64,000 nucleotides of DNA from Promerops cafer (lineage: Eukaryota; Chordata; Aves; Passeriformes; Nectariniidae): assembly GCA_013398275.1 (NCBI GenBank), contig VZSE01015288.1, positions 1,047,524 through 1,111,523 of the forward strand, written 5' to 3'. Of this stretch, positions 37,016 through 50,515 are shown in pieces (position 1 is the stretch's first letter; each line of letters begins with the position of its first letter). The notes under the pieces are model-generated. The model worked only from the letters and a program-made list of their open reading frames with translations, made no database searches and had not been told where the DNA came from. The translations under genes and the position numbers were made by a program.

Positions 37016-38720
37016 CAGAGAGGGCTGTGGAGAGCCCTGCTTAAGGGTCTTGAGCTGACTCTGAGGGACAGATGAGGATGGATCACAGGGTAGATCACAT
37101 CATATTGTGACAGCTGTGGGAGAAGAGCACCTCAGGGCCTGTATCCACCAGCCACAACCCTAGTAGACACAGCTCAAGAATAATGCCGTCAAATAGTTTG
37201 CACAGGGACCTGGGTGCAATCAGTCCCAGAGAAAGGCTTGTTCCTGCCCCTGGTTTTATGAGTAGATCCTTGCATTCATCAGATCATTTAATACAATAAA
37301 AATGGACTGAAACAAAAGTAAATGGAGTCCATGGGTAGAGGGCAGTGGGGAACAAAGATGTCAAGCACATGCAAGTCACTTGACATACTTACAGGTCATG
37401 GGTCTCAAGACTGTCATGCCTGCTCCTTTCACCCTCCGTGTGCTGAAGAAAGACCAGAGGAGGGAGTTCACACCACTAATGGTGTGCTTTTCTTCAGGGG
37501 GGTTCTTCTCACCTTGCTTCCACCTCCAAATTAGTAGAGGGTTCATCCCACCTAACATCTAAAACTGGTGTCATGTGCAAGCCCCTTTTGGTTTCTTCTG
37601 TAGTCTGGGGAAAAAAGCCCTACCTTTCAAGCCCTGGATTCACCCCATTCCAAAATAAATGTCTTAGAGATGAGGTGTGAATCATCTCCTGAATGTGCTG
37701 CCTCTCTCCATTGATCAGTGAGGGAGTGACTAGGTCAGCCTTAGGCCAGCTGTCAAATTATTTGACATCCATCGAAAGGCAATCACAAATATTTCCTTAA
37801 TGATGGACCAGACTCTCTAGTCAAGCTGATTACTTTTCCAGAAAAGCACTCATAATCTGTTCCATGCATAACAAAATTCACTATATGTATGAGAATCCAT
37901 AAAATTTGGTTTAAATCTTGAATATCCTCTCTGTTTTCTGTCTTCCACACATCCTCTGCCTCTAGCTCTAGTTATCTATAGCAGATTGTCTTTTCCCAGC
38001 CATTCCTGGCAATACCTCAATAATGAGCAGCTGGGTCACATTCATGGAGTCACAAGAACAAGACAAAGCTATCAGTTAAAAATTGTATCTCCTCTCCCTG
38101 GCTTTCATTGGCCTGGTATAAACTGACAAAGGGATGTCATTTTTTTTTGCCTGCCCACATTTCTCACAGCACGTAGAAGGAAGTGCAATTTGCTGTCACA
38201 GCAATTTTTCCCTTTCACACTTGGCTAGCCACACTGTACATTTCACACAGATCTTTTCACTCAGCTGCTGCAAGTAATGGCCCCGAGGTACCAGAAATCA
38301 GAGACAGTGGTGTCTCAGCTTTGTTAGCAGCCACAGAATTCTATTCCTAAACAATACGCGCTTCACTCAACTTATTAAAACAAATACTTTGGTAGCAAAC
38401 TCATGAAATGCAAACTGCTGACAGGAAGGTTTTGCTGGCAGATTTTTGCAGAGTAGTACATGTACTAGTACATACATTTATATGTATCTTTGGTTCTGTT
38501 TCTGCCAAACTTCATGCAAGAACTAGAAGGTAAACATCAATCCCTAGAAAGAGGCATAATTAGCAGCTCAATGTGGAAGGCAAGGGGCTGCTGTTATGGT
38601 TGGGTCAGAAGCTGCAGAACAGCTCTAAACTAGAGCAGAAGCAGAAGATAATTTTCTCCATCCAGGCTTTGTCTGAAGATTTATCTAACATCATACTTAC
38701 CTCCATGGAGAGTGCTGTGC
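37016..38720. other. Intergenic stretch without recognised genes
   Basis: No coding exon or clear repeat was recognised. Confidence 0.5.
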
Positions 38721-38724
38721 ATTT

Positions 38725-38739
38725 GCCACTAGTGGGCAC
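38725..38739 (+). promoter_or_regulatory. CTCF-like motif
   Basis: Reads GCCACTAGTGGGCAC, matching the CTCF core except for T at the usual purine position. Eye-level motif match only. Confidence 0.3.
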
Positions 38740-38998
38740 ACAGAGGTCCTTCTCTGGCACTGACTTGATCTACTAGTGCCAGTGTAATGTCACGGGAAAG
38801 ACAAGGGACTGGAAATCACAAGCATAGAAAGTCTCTTCTGTATTCTGATCTGCTATATTTGTATTTGGTAACTGGAAAAACACAGTTGTGTGAAATTAAT
38901 TAGGTGATGCTTCAGAGCACCGTTAGCTTTTATTTTGGCTGAAAGCTCTTTGTAGTGACGTTCTGTACTCAGTGGTTGAGAGTTTGTCTGCAGTTTCA

Positions 38999-39014
38999 AA
39001 CACTAGATGGTGCC
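38999..39014 (+). promoter_or_regulatory. CTCF-like motif
   Basis: Reads AACACTAGATGGTGCC on the plus strand, close to the CTCF core. It lies about 270 bp from the 38725 match and has the same orientation. Confidence 0.35.
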
Positions 39015-42000
39015 AAGGGCTCACATATGAAAATAAGCAATAAAAATACTCCATTTACTGGCAATACTTACGTAGTTTGGTCGTTCTGTATTTCTGTGAA
39101 TTAGTTCAAAATCTATTCTTAGAATGTGTCATTACCAAGGAAGTGTTGGTGAAAAAAATTCTGTACAAGAGGATATTAACCCAAGTAACCCAAGTCACAG
39201 CTAAATTATTGTTGGAGTCCCCAGAGAGAACAGCAATTCAGACATGAAGTTTCAATACAGGGACATTATCAGCATGGACCTAGTGTTTTCTTGGATAGAA
39301 AATTTTACATTTGCTCATTCAATGCTCTTACTGGTCTCACTATACAACCAAGTTCTTGGGAACGAGAAACAAATTACCCCAACTTTAAATCAGAAATGCA
39401 TAATATCCTTGGCATACTGCTTTACAGCAAGATTTGGAGAAAAATCTGTAGCCATTTTTCAAGCCAGTATCATATTTTCTTGAGGCAGTTTGTATGAAAC
39501 TGTTACCTGTGAGACTACAATACTGATAGTTTGCAGGAAGACTGTTATTAAATTAACAGCAAGAAAGGTCAAAAATAGAAGGAATATTTGATACCTCATT
39601 AGCATTTCTATTCCAGTACTCTATTGTTTCAAGTTATTGAAGTGTTCAATTTTCCCAGTTCAGATTTTCCTGTTTGTACTTGGTCAGAGTCCTGGGGAAG
39701 AGGAATGACTGTCTGCTATGCAAGTGTGGAATTGTCTGAGTCTTGGGGAAATGCCCAGTTCATGCAGTTACCTGTCAGTACAGGAGTTAGATCCCAATCC
39801 TGCATTCAGAAGGATTCTCCTAAGGAACGTCTTGTAGATGTCAATGCAACTGGACAGAGAGTCTATCTTCGCAGTGGAGAAAAGTTTCTTAAAGCCTTCT
39901 GATCCAAGTCTTTAGGAAGGATTCTTGGATCCATACTTGATGCAAAATTGTTCCCTGGAAACCAGGCTGGGATGCCTCCACAGTGCTGTCTCTGTGTGTT
40001 TTGTGGCAGTACCGTGTATGTAAAGAAAGGAAGCTCCTTCTGGATGACCAGAAGGACCACAGGTGCCTCTGACCAGTAGGCTGACCCAGTCCCCAGGACA
40101 CAGGAACAATGTGCTGCAGCCCAGCACAAAGCAGGCTGAGCAAACAGAAGGCACCTTGTCTCTGTTGTTTGTACATCTTGCATTTACCAGAACTATGCTG
40201 CCTCAACAAACTTGTACAGAGGCTGTGGTGGGGACAAACATTCCAAAGAGGAAACAGCAATGTATCTCTCCCTATGGATGATGATGTTTGGAGAAGTCTA
40301 AGGAGTTGTGAAGAATGAAGACAGATCAATTATACAGAATTATCTAGGTGGCATGATCAACTGGACACAGAAGACATAATAAAACATAAAGTTTTACATC
40401 AAGGATGAAAGCATAACCCTCATATTCAGACAACTCGTGAAGGCTGGGTGAGCTCTCGTGAAAATGCGACATTGGAAAGGATTTGGCAAAGAGTAAGATG
40501 GATTATCTGCTGAGCATTCAGCCTATGCTCTGATTCTGCAGCCAAGAACACTAATGCAATCCATAAATCTTATAAATCAAAAGTGAAGGGGCCTATTTGA
40601 CATTTGTGTGATTGATCTCCACTAATTTCAGTGTGGAGACACTAAGAAGGTTTAGAGTAGACTCACACTTGCCACTAAAAATTGGAAAATAGTTTGCAGT
40701 GAAATATTTCAGGAATTTGGTTTGCTTTGCTTATGAAACTTCTGTAAGTCTATGACCCCCTGTGCAGTTTCTCTGCAGATTAGTTCACTTCACATGCCCA
40801 CTGGGTGCACTGTGTCATTTCTAATGTGTGTGTGTGTAGATCAGCTAGTTAGGGTGAGGTCATTCCAATGTCACTTTGACTCAGTTGCATTTTGGAAAGT
40901 TAGGTTAATTTTTTTTTTTTTTTAAAGAGAGGCCCAGTGACAGGAGATGAGTCTGTTACCCATTAATTGGGGATCCAATGTAAGAAATAAGGACTTTATT
41001 TAAAAACCCAGTTCTGAGAACCAGCTACCGCAAGTTTCATGTCATGCCTGTCTGTGCAACTGATTGCTGCAACACCAAATTCCCCAAAATCCAGGGAAGT
41101 CTGGAGTACACAGGCGAGCCCTACTGTCACAGGACTACAATTCACATGGTTGGGGGATGAGCACAAGCTGGAGCGTACCGATGCATTTGTGGGCCAAATG
41201 CAGCTGTGTTGCCCAGATGTTGAGCAGTCCTGCCCTTAAGCACTCCTTCACAGCCAGAGTCTTGTTTCCTGCCATTGTCACTGTAGATCATCTGTCAAAG
41301 AGTGAATAGATTCAAAAGGCTAACTTCAATTTCTATGTGTCCTTGCAAAACCACCTACACAGCATCAGCTCAAGCCCAAAGCCAGAAGTCTTCAAACTAA
41401 ATGGGACTGCAGATAAATGAGCTGCAATGCTCAATAAGCAAAACTTTCCCAGTAGCAAGCAAAACATCAAATAAATAGGTTTTATTTATCCTTTTTAATG
41501 GGAGGTGAGAAGAGAGAAGAGAAAAAAATAGCAACAGATCCACTAGATATACCTGAATAGTACATAATTCACAGGTCAACTACATCACTCCCAGTATGAG
41601 ATTAGAAATAGATCCATCATAATTTTTCAAAAGCTATCTGGAATGACTGAGATAAACAGCTACTGCTCTCAGATTGATATTCAGGCTCAAGAGAGATGAA
41701 CTGATGAGTACATCTATGAGCAAGCTGTGAAAAGAATGTTCATTGTCTAGAGTTGGCAAGCAGCTTACAGAAATAAAGTCAGTTTGTGATACAGACCACA
41801 TCAGTGTTCCCAACCTACAATAGAGTACTATTACAGATCATTAGAATGGCCCTGGGTGTCAGAACTGTGTTTCCTAACTTTGCTTCTCAACTTAAACTGG
41901 TTATGTGATATCATGCCAGAATTTTCATTTCCACAAGTGTGAGTTTTACACACATGTTCACCTAAGAAACTCTGTTAATGCACCAAGTAAGTAAGAGTTA

Positions 42001-45000
42001 AGCTCAGGCTAAGGAGCTAAGGAATAAAGAAATACTTAACCATATAACCATCCATTTACCAGTTTATAGCCATTAAAAAATTTTATATGTTATCCATATC
42101 TGAATTTTTCAACTGAAAAAACCAAATCTTAGTATTTCCATGCTTCATAGTGAAGTCACAAGGCCTAATCCATGAAACTGCGAAGTGTGATGAGGTCCTC
42201 AGCTAGAATATAGCTAGAAGAACAGTAAGATTTATTTGAAAGTACAGAAAATGATCTGAACAATTAATAGAAGGGAAATATACTCTGTTTCACTCTATTA
42301 GGATGAATGGCATTTTGCCTGGAATATGAGTCATGAAAAACATTATATTCTGAGTGTAAGACATGGCTACACAAGAAGGAAGGGGGAATAGTAATCTGGA
42401 GGATAAATTTCAGGAAGAGATAACTAAGAATACACTGAGGTGTATATTAATGCATGAATAACTACTATAAGATTAAAAGCTCAGTTGCATCTTATCACTT
42501 TGAAAGTCATTCAAGTTAAAAGACTCCAGAATTCTGAGATGCTGAGAGAATTAATCACACCTCAAAGCCTGTCAATACAGCACGTGAGACCATAGGACAA
42601 TGCATTCTCAGTCTGGGACACCTGCCTCTGAAAAAAATTTTCAGTACAGGTTTGATGAAGCACAGTCAGAGCTTTCCTGAGTCATTGCAAAACTTTCATT
42701 AAAAGTTTCAGCCCCAAATAAACATGTGCAATACTAACTGAAACTCACAGCTCTCCCACAGAACAATGAAGGTTTAGCAGACACAGCCTGGTCTAATACA
42801 AAGCTTTGAAGAAAGTGAAATGTGAGAAAAGCCAGAGACTAAAAATTGAAACATTATTCATTGCTTCTATAAAGAATTCCCCAGAATTATTGATGGCATA
42901 TTCATCTTCTCTGGTCACGTGTAGACATTTAATTGGTACTTAGACAAGTACTTTGGCAAAATGATAGTAGCAATGCTGGCACCTATCACCACACGCAGTA
43001 GTCTCAGATTGTGGTGGCAGCAGTTTCTGGCTTTTTTTGTGGACTAGGGTCACTCGACCTCCTCTGGTATCATAGGGTATTGCTGTTATTGTCAGCAGTG
43101 ACTGTTCAAAAGGAAGGACACCAGAAACTCAAAAACATGTCAGGACTGAGATAGGGAAAGCTGTGGGCATATCTTAGTGACAGTAGGAAAAAGCAGAAAA
43201 ACTTCCAGTGCACAATGGCTACATTTTACCTGACCTTGCCAAATGCAGTCCTATGCACTGTCATTAACAAAATCCAGTCTTAATAAATGTCATTTGTGTA
43301 GAGTTTTTGCAGGCCTTGATTTGACACATTTATTACTGACATCACACAAGTCCTGCTTTGAGGAATTTTTTATTGAATGTGGTAATACAGACTGCATCCA
43401 AAGCTATTTCCAGAGGACTTTTGGAAAAATATTGCTTGCAGCAATAACCTGGACAAATGATGCATCTAGTATGTTTTACACATTATATAGCTAAAAAATA
43501 CATTGGATAATTTGATTTGCTGCTATAGTTGAATCTACTTACTTATGCTGTCAGCATAAAAGCAACTTACACACACACTTACTTAGATGCACTCTGCCTA
43601 GTTGTTTTGTATTACTGTGCACGTGGCCTCTGAATTTCGGCTTGGCAATGTATGAAGCTTATTACCTAGAACCTCTGTTTAAGGCTATCGGTTTTATTTA
43701 ATTATATTAAGATTTTAAATTTATGGCTTTGATTTTTTTGTCTTGATTCAATGCCCAGTGAAGTCAGTGGAAAGTTCTTATTGATCCAGAAGGAAGTTGT
43801 TTGAGGCACTTTTGTTTGCCTGGTTTGATTTGACACTAAAGTTCTTCTTTAAATATGTTCCCCATATTTAAAATGGGTTTGGAACTATCACAAAGTACTG
43901 AACTGTTTTCTGAATGCAGAGAAGTGACTAAAGAGCACAGCTTGAGAGAGCCTGCCCCAGCTCTCGCTGAAATCAGCAGGAGGTGTTTCATTTACTGCAG
44001 GGGAAGCTGAACTAGAGCTGAAAATCAGAATGATATTTATTCCAAGATTTATTCCAGAAAGTGAAAACCTAATATAAAAACCAGATGGTTTTGCCCTTTC
44101 TGGATCTTTATTGAGTTGGAGAGAAGGTAGGATCTCAGTGCTGGCCACAATTGAATGAATTAAATTAAATTAAATCTGCGGATTTAAATTTCCAGAGTTC
44201 TGTGAAACTCTCCACTTTAATCTTTAAAAAAAAAAGGAAAAAGAACAAGAGGAAAAAAAGTAAACTAACTACTTTTAAAAGTACAGAGAAAGGTGGAAAC
44301 CCATAAATCCTAAGAGCACAGAAATAAGAAGGCCAGGTCCTTCCTCACAGAATTATCTGTGGCAAAATGCTATGATTTTTAAATCAGCTTCATAGTTTGG
44401 AGGACTGATTCACTTTGAAAGGCTTAGTGTCATTAATGCCTGTCTCGCTATGCTGGATAATTACTCTCTGGGCCATGACATTTCTCTCAACAGATTCAGT
44501 ACTACAATAATGCCAGAAAAAAGTCAAATTTCAAAAGGGAAAAGTCATGTGATGCATGTCACCAAAATTAGTTTTATCATGAACTCATATGCAAATGTAT
44601 TAAATATGGCGTTAAAGCTACAATATTACAGTCTGCCTTTTTCCTTGTATAAAATCAAAGTGGAAGAGAGATTAGAAGACCTTCTGCAAAACTATGTAAG
44701 AATGCACCAGATCACATTTTTTTCTGGACAGAAGCCTGTGTCATATACAGGATACCATATATCTTTGGCAAACTGATGCTGTTTGGAATTCCAAGACCCT
44801 ATTACTGATACAAGAATGATTACTGACAACCCTAATTCCATATGTGATCTGCTGCTCATCCGCTGTACCCAGATTTCTTCAATGCAGAAAGTATTACACG
44901 AGCAACTCTATCACATACTGCTCATAAAATATCTGAGTACTTTACCAGCTCTGCACACCTCATTATCTTATGCTACTCTGCTGTTCATAAGGAAATTGCC

Positions 45001-48000
45001 TGTTGTTTTCTCAGCTGTGAACATCTTCAGGACCTTCTCCCTCCGTTGTCTCCTGCAGTATGTGAAATATGCCCTACTGACCTGAGCTAGAGATTTTAAC
45101 ATGCACCTACAGAGGCTAGGAAAATCAGACATTCCTAACATGAAGGATGCAGTCAGTGGCTGGCTGCGTTCCTCTTTTCTTAAAGCACCATGTTACTACT
45201 TCTTGAGAAATCATTTTTACTTAATGAGATATCCTCTTGCTAAAATGGCCTAGTAAACCTCATGAATCTGCCACATCAGATGTATAAAGAATCTTTTTAA
45301 TGGGAAAAAAAAGTTTCTTTTTTAAAAGGCCCTGCTTCCAAAAGCCAGAGGGGTTTTACAATTTTGTGAATCCCCAAGCTTTTGTTTTTCTCCATTTTTA
45401 ATAACATGGATGATAAAGAATCTAAACTTTAATCCCACAGGTTACATTTGTAAGCTTTAAAATCTTAATTTTTCTTTGGAAACCCATTGCACACATTACT
45501 TCTATCACTGGCACTGCTGGGTATTTTTAATTCTGGATATTCACATAGCAATTGGTTAGAAAATTCTCCTATTATTTATTTTGTTGAAAGTATGTCAAGG
45601 ATAAGCCTTTTAGTAGGGACCTTTATGAGTCAGTATTTAAAGACCAATTTAAAAAGCTATCACAATGCAAAGAGAAAAATCAGCAAATAGTTACAAACAC
45701 ATTGGCCATGAATGAAATGAAAATAAGAACGAACAACAATGTACCCAATTTTGTTTATCATCTGAGAATCTGTTCCAGAGCCACCTTTCAGATGCTTCCC
45801 TTTCAATTGCATATAACAATTTGATACCATAACCAAAGGCCAGATCTTGAAAGTGTTTACATGTAGGTATTATCTCTGTTCACATGGAATTTGCCTGGGC
45901 TAAGATGATTAAAGTGATGATGATCCCAAGGTGTTCACCGAACCAGATTATATAGCAGGTCAGAAGGAACTCACAGACAGTGATTTTAAGACCAAAGAGG
46001 AGCAGTTTAAAAGAAATGAACATTTAGAGTGTGATGAGAAGAGAGATTTGCAGAGCTCATCCTTTGTACTTAGTCTGACTGTGCTTTCCCTTTCTTTTGC
46101 CAAGGCCTTCTGAGATTCACCTCTATTTTTGCTGCTCAGTTCTTTGGCCAGTTTAAGGCTATGATAAAACTGTAACTTCATTTATAATTGGTAAAAGCAT
46201 CTTTAGGGGGTACAAATTTTGTGAACTCTCAGCAATATTCAGATCCAGGTGAAAAGTTGAAGACTGTAAATGTACCTGAGACACAGATTTGCACCCAGAA
46301 GAGAATTCTCACTTTCTTGAACGGAGAGAAAAAGGAAAGAGCAGGTCTGGATGCAAACCCCCACTTCCTCTTAGCACAATTGTGTCCTCAGAGTAACTCC
46401 ACAGGTTAACTGCAGGTTTCTTCATTAAAGCTATTTTCAAGGGCTGGGATGGACACCTGTATTTCTCATTTGGCAAATTTCTCTTTGGCTCTTTGGGCTG
46501 TATGGGTCATTTGTTGCATTACAACCGTAAACACCTTTAAGAGCAGAGTTTTCTGCTCTCAAGTCAGATATTTCCTTTCCTGTAAAAGCTCATCTGTGCT
46601 TTCATGTACACTTAGTGATGCCATCTTGATGAAGGTCTCGATGAGATGATGACCATTAAGGATACTCACAGGCTGTCCCTATATAAGTACCACTTACTAC
46701 CCTTCATTACTTACTGTCCAGTTCTTCATGGAAAAATCTGCTTTTCAGAGTCTTGGATGCTGTGTTGAATAAAAGGAAATAAAAAGGGAGGTAATAGTAA
46801 AGATAATAAAGGAGGAAAAAATTGCTGTGAGTTCTTAGTGCCCAGGGTGGTAAACCAGAAAAGAAAACACTCATCCTTAAAGGGATATGTTAAACTGTAG
46901 CTTCTTAAGAAGATAGTTTGGGGAGCATGAAATATGAAAGTTGTATCTGTGGTATAAAGCAGTCCAGAGCTGGTCAGTGTAGATGTCCTCCAAGAAAGAG
47001 TTATATTTATTTCTGTGGCTAAATAACTGAAAGCTGATGGCCTAGGAAGGGGTATAGCTGCTGCTCTCCTTGAGGCATTCATAATCCTCTCAGAAGTTAA
47101 TGACTACAGGGCAAGTATTGTTCATGCAAACACTATGCAAACTACACCAAGGGTCTCTACCTGAAGTCAGAAAAGCTTAATGCAAATTTTACATTCACTG
47201 GCTTGATCTTCAGATCTTTCCGCAGCTGAAACTCCTACTACATTTATTTGTTAGAATGCCATTTAAACTAAAAGCATTTTTTTTTCTAACCATTAGAACT
47301 TTCTTTTTTTTCACCTTCAGCCATGTACTTTTTCTTTGTACACATTGCTTAGCTACAGCATGGTCCCAGTACTTACTCCATATGAATCTTTGGCAGCTTG
47401 AATGACTTGGAATATGCAAAAATACAGCTACCTGCCTTAGCAAAAATCCTACTTCTAATCCAGACTCGCATAAACTGCACCTCAAAATAGAATGATTAAT
47501 AATTTGAATCACTATTTTAATTATGATTTAATACAGCAAATAGAAATTCCTGATTTGGATCATTTACAGTTTTCCATTTCCATGGTTTTTTTTACCTCAC
47601 AGAAAGAGTTGGATTCTCATTGATTAGTAATGTAGTGCTCATTTGTAGCAGAACATAGCCTTTATATTACATTTGGGCTTCTGTTTGCTAATCAGTAAGA
47701 CATGTTCTCTTCATACAATCACTTAACATGGCACATATTTATTCAGATTTCTAATGTCTATATTTTATGCTAGAAAAAAGTAACTGCCATTAAGAGTCAA
47801 TTTATTTTTGATTCCTGATTAGTGTTAAGCTATGGTTACACGCAAATTAGAATTCAAATATATTAAAAACATTCAGAATATTAAAGTAGTGCTTTACTAG
47901 CTGAATAAAATCAGCTTCAATACCTAGCTATAGAATAAAAAGGCATTTCAAAATAAAATTTCCATTTAAAATGTCACCTTGTCTTCATGAGCTGGATGAT

Positions 48001-49387
48001 TGTACCTGGGCATTTCATCCTTCACAATGTTATGAAGGCAATGTTATTCTGAAACTGGAGGGAATTAAGTTTCTCAGCTCCTTAGCATCTCAGCTGTAAA
48101 ATACCTCTACATGTGCCCTGTTTACAGCTACTAGGCTCTGTTTCAGATGCAGTAGTGAATCTCCTACTGGTATTGCTGGGAAGACATGCAAGCTTCAAGA
48201 CCACAGTTTAGGAGCTCAGTGTTTGCAGTTTCTGATTTGCACCTATACTGCTGTGATCAGAGGCCACCCCACAGATTTAGTTGGCACAGAAATCTTCTTT
48301 GCTCATTACTTTGTTTAAACACCACTTTTCCTCCTAGGATCACTCCTAGCAGTCATTCAGCACTTAGACCCTTTCTTTTTGCAGTTGCCTCCTTTGAGTC
48401 ATGACAAAACTGGCAGATAAAAAGCTCTGCTTTGCCTCCCAACCTGACAAAGAAAGATGACCTTCAGGGAGTAGCTGCAAGGTACACAGGTGAAACTCCA
48501 TCTCTACCTCAAGTTCTGATAATACTTTTCACTTCTCATAGCAGGCAACAGGAACAGCGCCAATGATAAACTGTGATTTGTTTAGACCAGTAATGAAGAT
48601 TATCTCAGAATTACTTTTTTTGTAGAAAATTACAGTTTACATAATATGATTTTATTATCATTTATATGGTTAATTGCAGCTTTTTATTGGCAGGGCTGCT
48701 TCATGCCACAGAAAAGCTATCTTTTGTGACAGCATTTCTCAATCAGACTTCTTGAAAGCTTGCACACAAAACACTCGCCACAAGCAGAAAGATTAGCAGG
48801 AGGGTGTTCTGTGTGAGGGTACTTAATTGAGGAGTTGGCACCTCACCCCGAACTGAAATAGCTTCAAGGGCATGCTGCAAATATTTTCCTATTGCCCAGG
48901 CTTCTCAGTGGGCAGGGACTTGGCAGGAAGCTGAGGCCTGTATGAAGGGTAGGTTCTGTGGTCTGCTTAGTTAAGATCTAACCACCATATGTACATATTT
49001 TACTGGCAGCTGCTGATGGCCCTGCTGGGCATCTGCTAGGTTTGCCAGGTTACTTCTGCAAACAAACCAAGGACACCTGTAAAAAGATTTCTCACAACAG
49101 AGGAGCTCTCCTTTCTGTTGAAGGGGTTGATGCTACCAAATAATGAGCATACTCCCTACACTTGAAAAAATGGTCCATATGGCCCAAAGCCAAAAATAGC
49201 ACTTGCCAGTGACCCTACTGTATTCCTACTGTAACTGCAACGAATGGACTGTGATATTGGAGATTGCTTTATGACCGTGATAGCAAGGCTGATGATTCAT
49301 GGGAAATAGATCACACTGGTAATATAAGATCTCTTTGTTGTGGCTGACAGATACCTTACAGAAAAAAGAAAGGTTTTCATACTTTAG
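39015..49387. other. Long intergenic stretch without recognised genes
   Basis: Scattered frames up to 146 codons (39.6-40.3 kb) overlap on both strands and carry no recognisable domain. A poly-T run lies at about 40909-40923, and a short (AATTA)n at about 44158-44174. Nothing else could be named. Confidence 0.5.
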
Positions 49388-50189
49388 AAATGTCTTCACT
49401 GAAAGCATGACCATAAAATTCATTAATGTTTAAAATATGTATTAAAATAAGTGGGTGGTTTAACTCTGGCCTCATAGACTTGGTCAGAGAGGAGGAGCAA
49501 ATGGGTTCAACCATAGCTGAGCTGCAGAAAGTGAGGCATGTAGTTCACTGGCTTATACAAATGGGACTGAGAGTCTCTAATGCACCCCAGAACTGCCACA
49601 GCAGTCAAATCATCTAAACTGTAACAGCAGATTTATTTTTTGAACAGAAATATTTTGAGAGATAATTCTACAAAGAATATAGCAATGGTAGCTAGTGCAT
49701 AGGATATTATGAATAGGCCAGAATGCCTTTTTTGTCAGATTAGGTATGGTGATACAATAATTTGTATTCCCACCCCAGTACTCCTCATTAGTACTATATT
49801 TACTGGCTTTTCAAAGCATTAAAGAAATGCTTTTAGCACAACAGCTCACTTCATTACTTGGTGTTCAAATGTGACGGCATGTGCCTGGAGCACAGCAGGA
49901 CCATCTCCATGCTACTTCACAAGCACAAGCTGCCAAAGCTGGTTTTGGACCCAGATCCCATGACCTTGGTGAAGTCATTTGCAGCTAGCTCCACAGAGGA
50001 GAGAGAAGTGCTCCACTGCTTCATTTCAGGCTAATTCACGTGAATGGGATATTCAACCTTGAGATAGGCACTGCTGCTTATCTGCACAGAAGTGCATTTC
50101 AGAGCCATTCTCAAAAGTTAAGAATGATACTGCTCTGAACCTTTGTCCAGACGTAAGATTCTAGAATATTAAACTCAGATTGAAGATTT

Positions 50190-50515
50190 AACAAATCACT
50201 TTATGGATGCATATGCGTTGTGTTGCTCAGTGTGGACAAACAGCAGGACAGTCACCAGCATCATTAAGGGCAAATGGCCTGAAGTTGTTCCAAGGGACAT
50301 TCAGGCTGGATATTGAGAAAAATGTCTTCACTGAAAGCATTTTTAAGCATTGGAACAGCCTGCCCAGGGAAGTTGTGGAGTCACACTCCCTGGAAGTGTT
50401 CAAAAACAAGCAGACCTAGTGCTTTGTTATATAGTTTAGTAGGCATGGTGGTATTTGGTCGAAGTTTGGACTTGAAGACCTTGAGGATTTTTCCACCTCT
50501 AATTGTTCTATGATT
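50190..50515 (+). mobile_element. CR1 LINE 3' end
   Basis: The plus strand reads LDIEKNVFTESIFKHWN followed by SLPREVVESHSLEVF, the typical CR1 3' region, and then ends with 'gaagaccttgaggatttttc' and a 'tgttctatgatta' tail. Moderately diverged; truncated at the 5' side. Confidence 0.9.

Noticed and set aside
39624..40329. Cluster of overlapping frames of 70-146 codons on both strands
   Set aside because: The frames overlap antisense, show no known domain and no evident splice context. A noncoding RNA exon cannot be excluded.
50207..50513. Plus-strand frames containing HWNSLPREVVE
   Set aside because: This is CR1 3' sequence.
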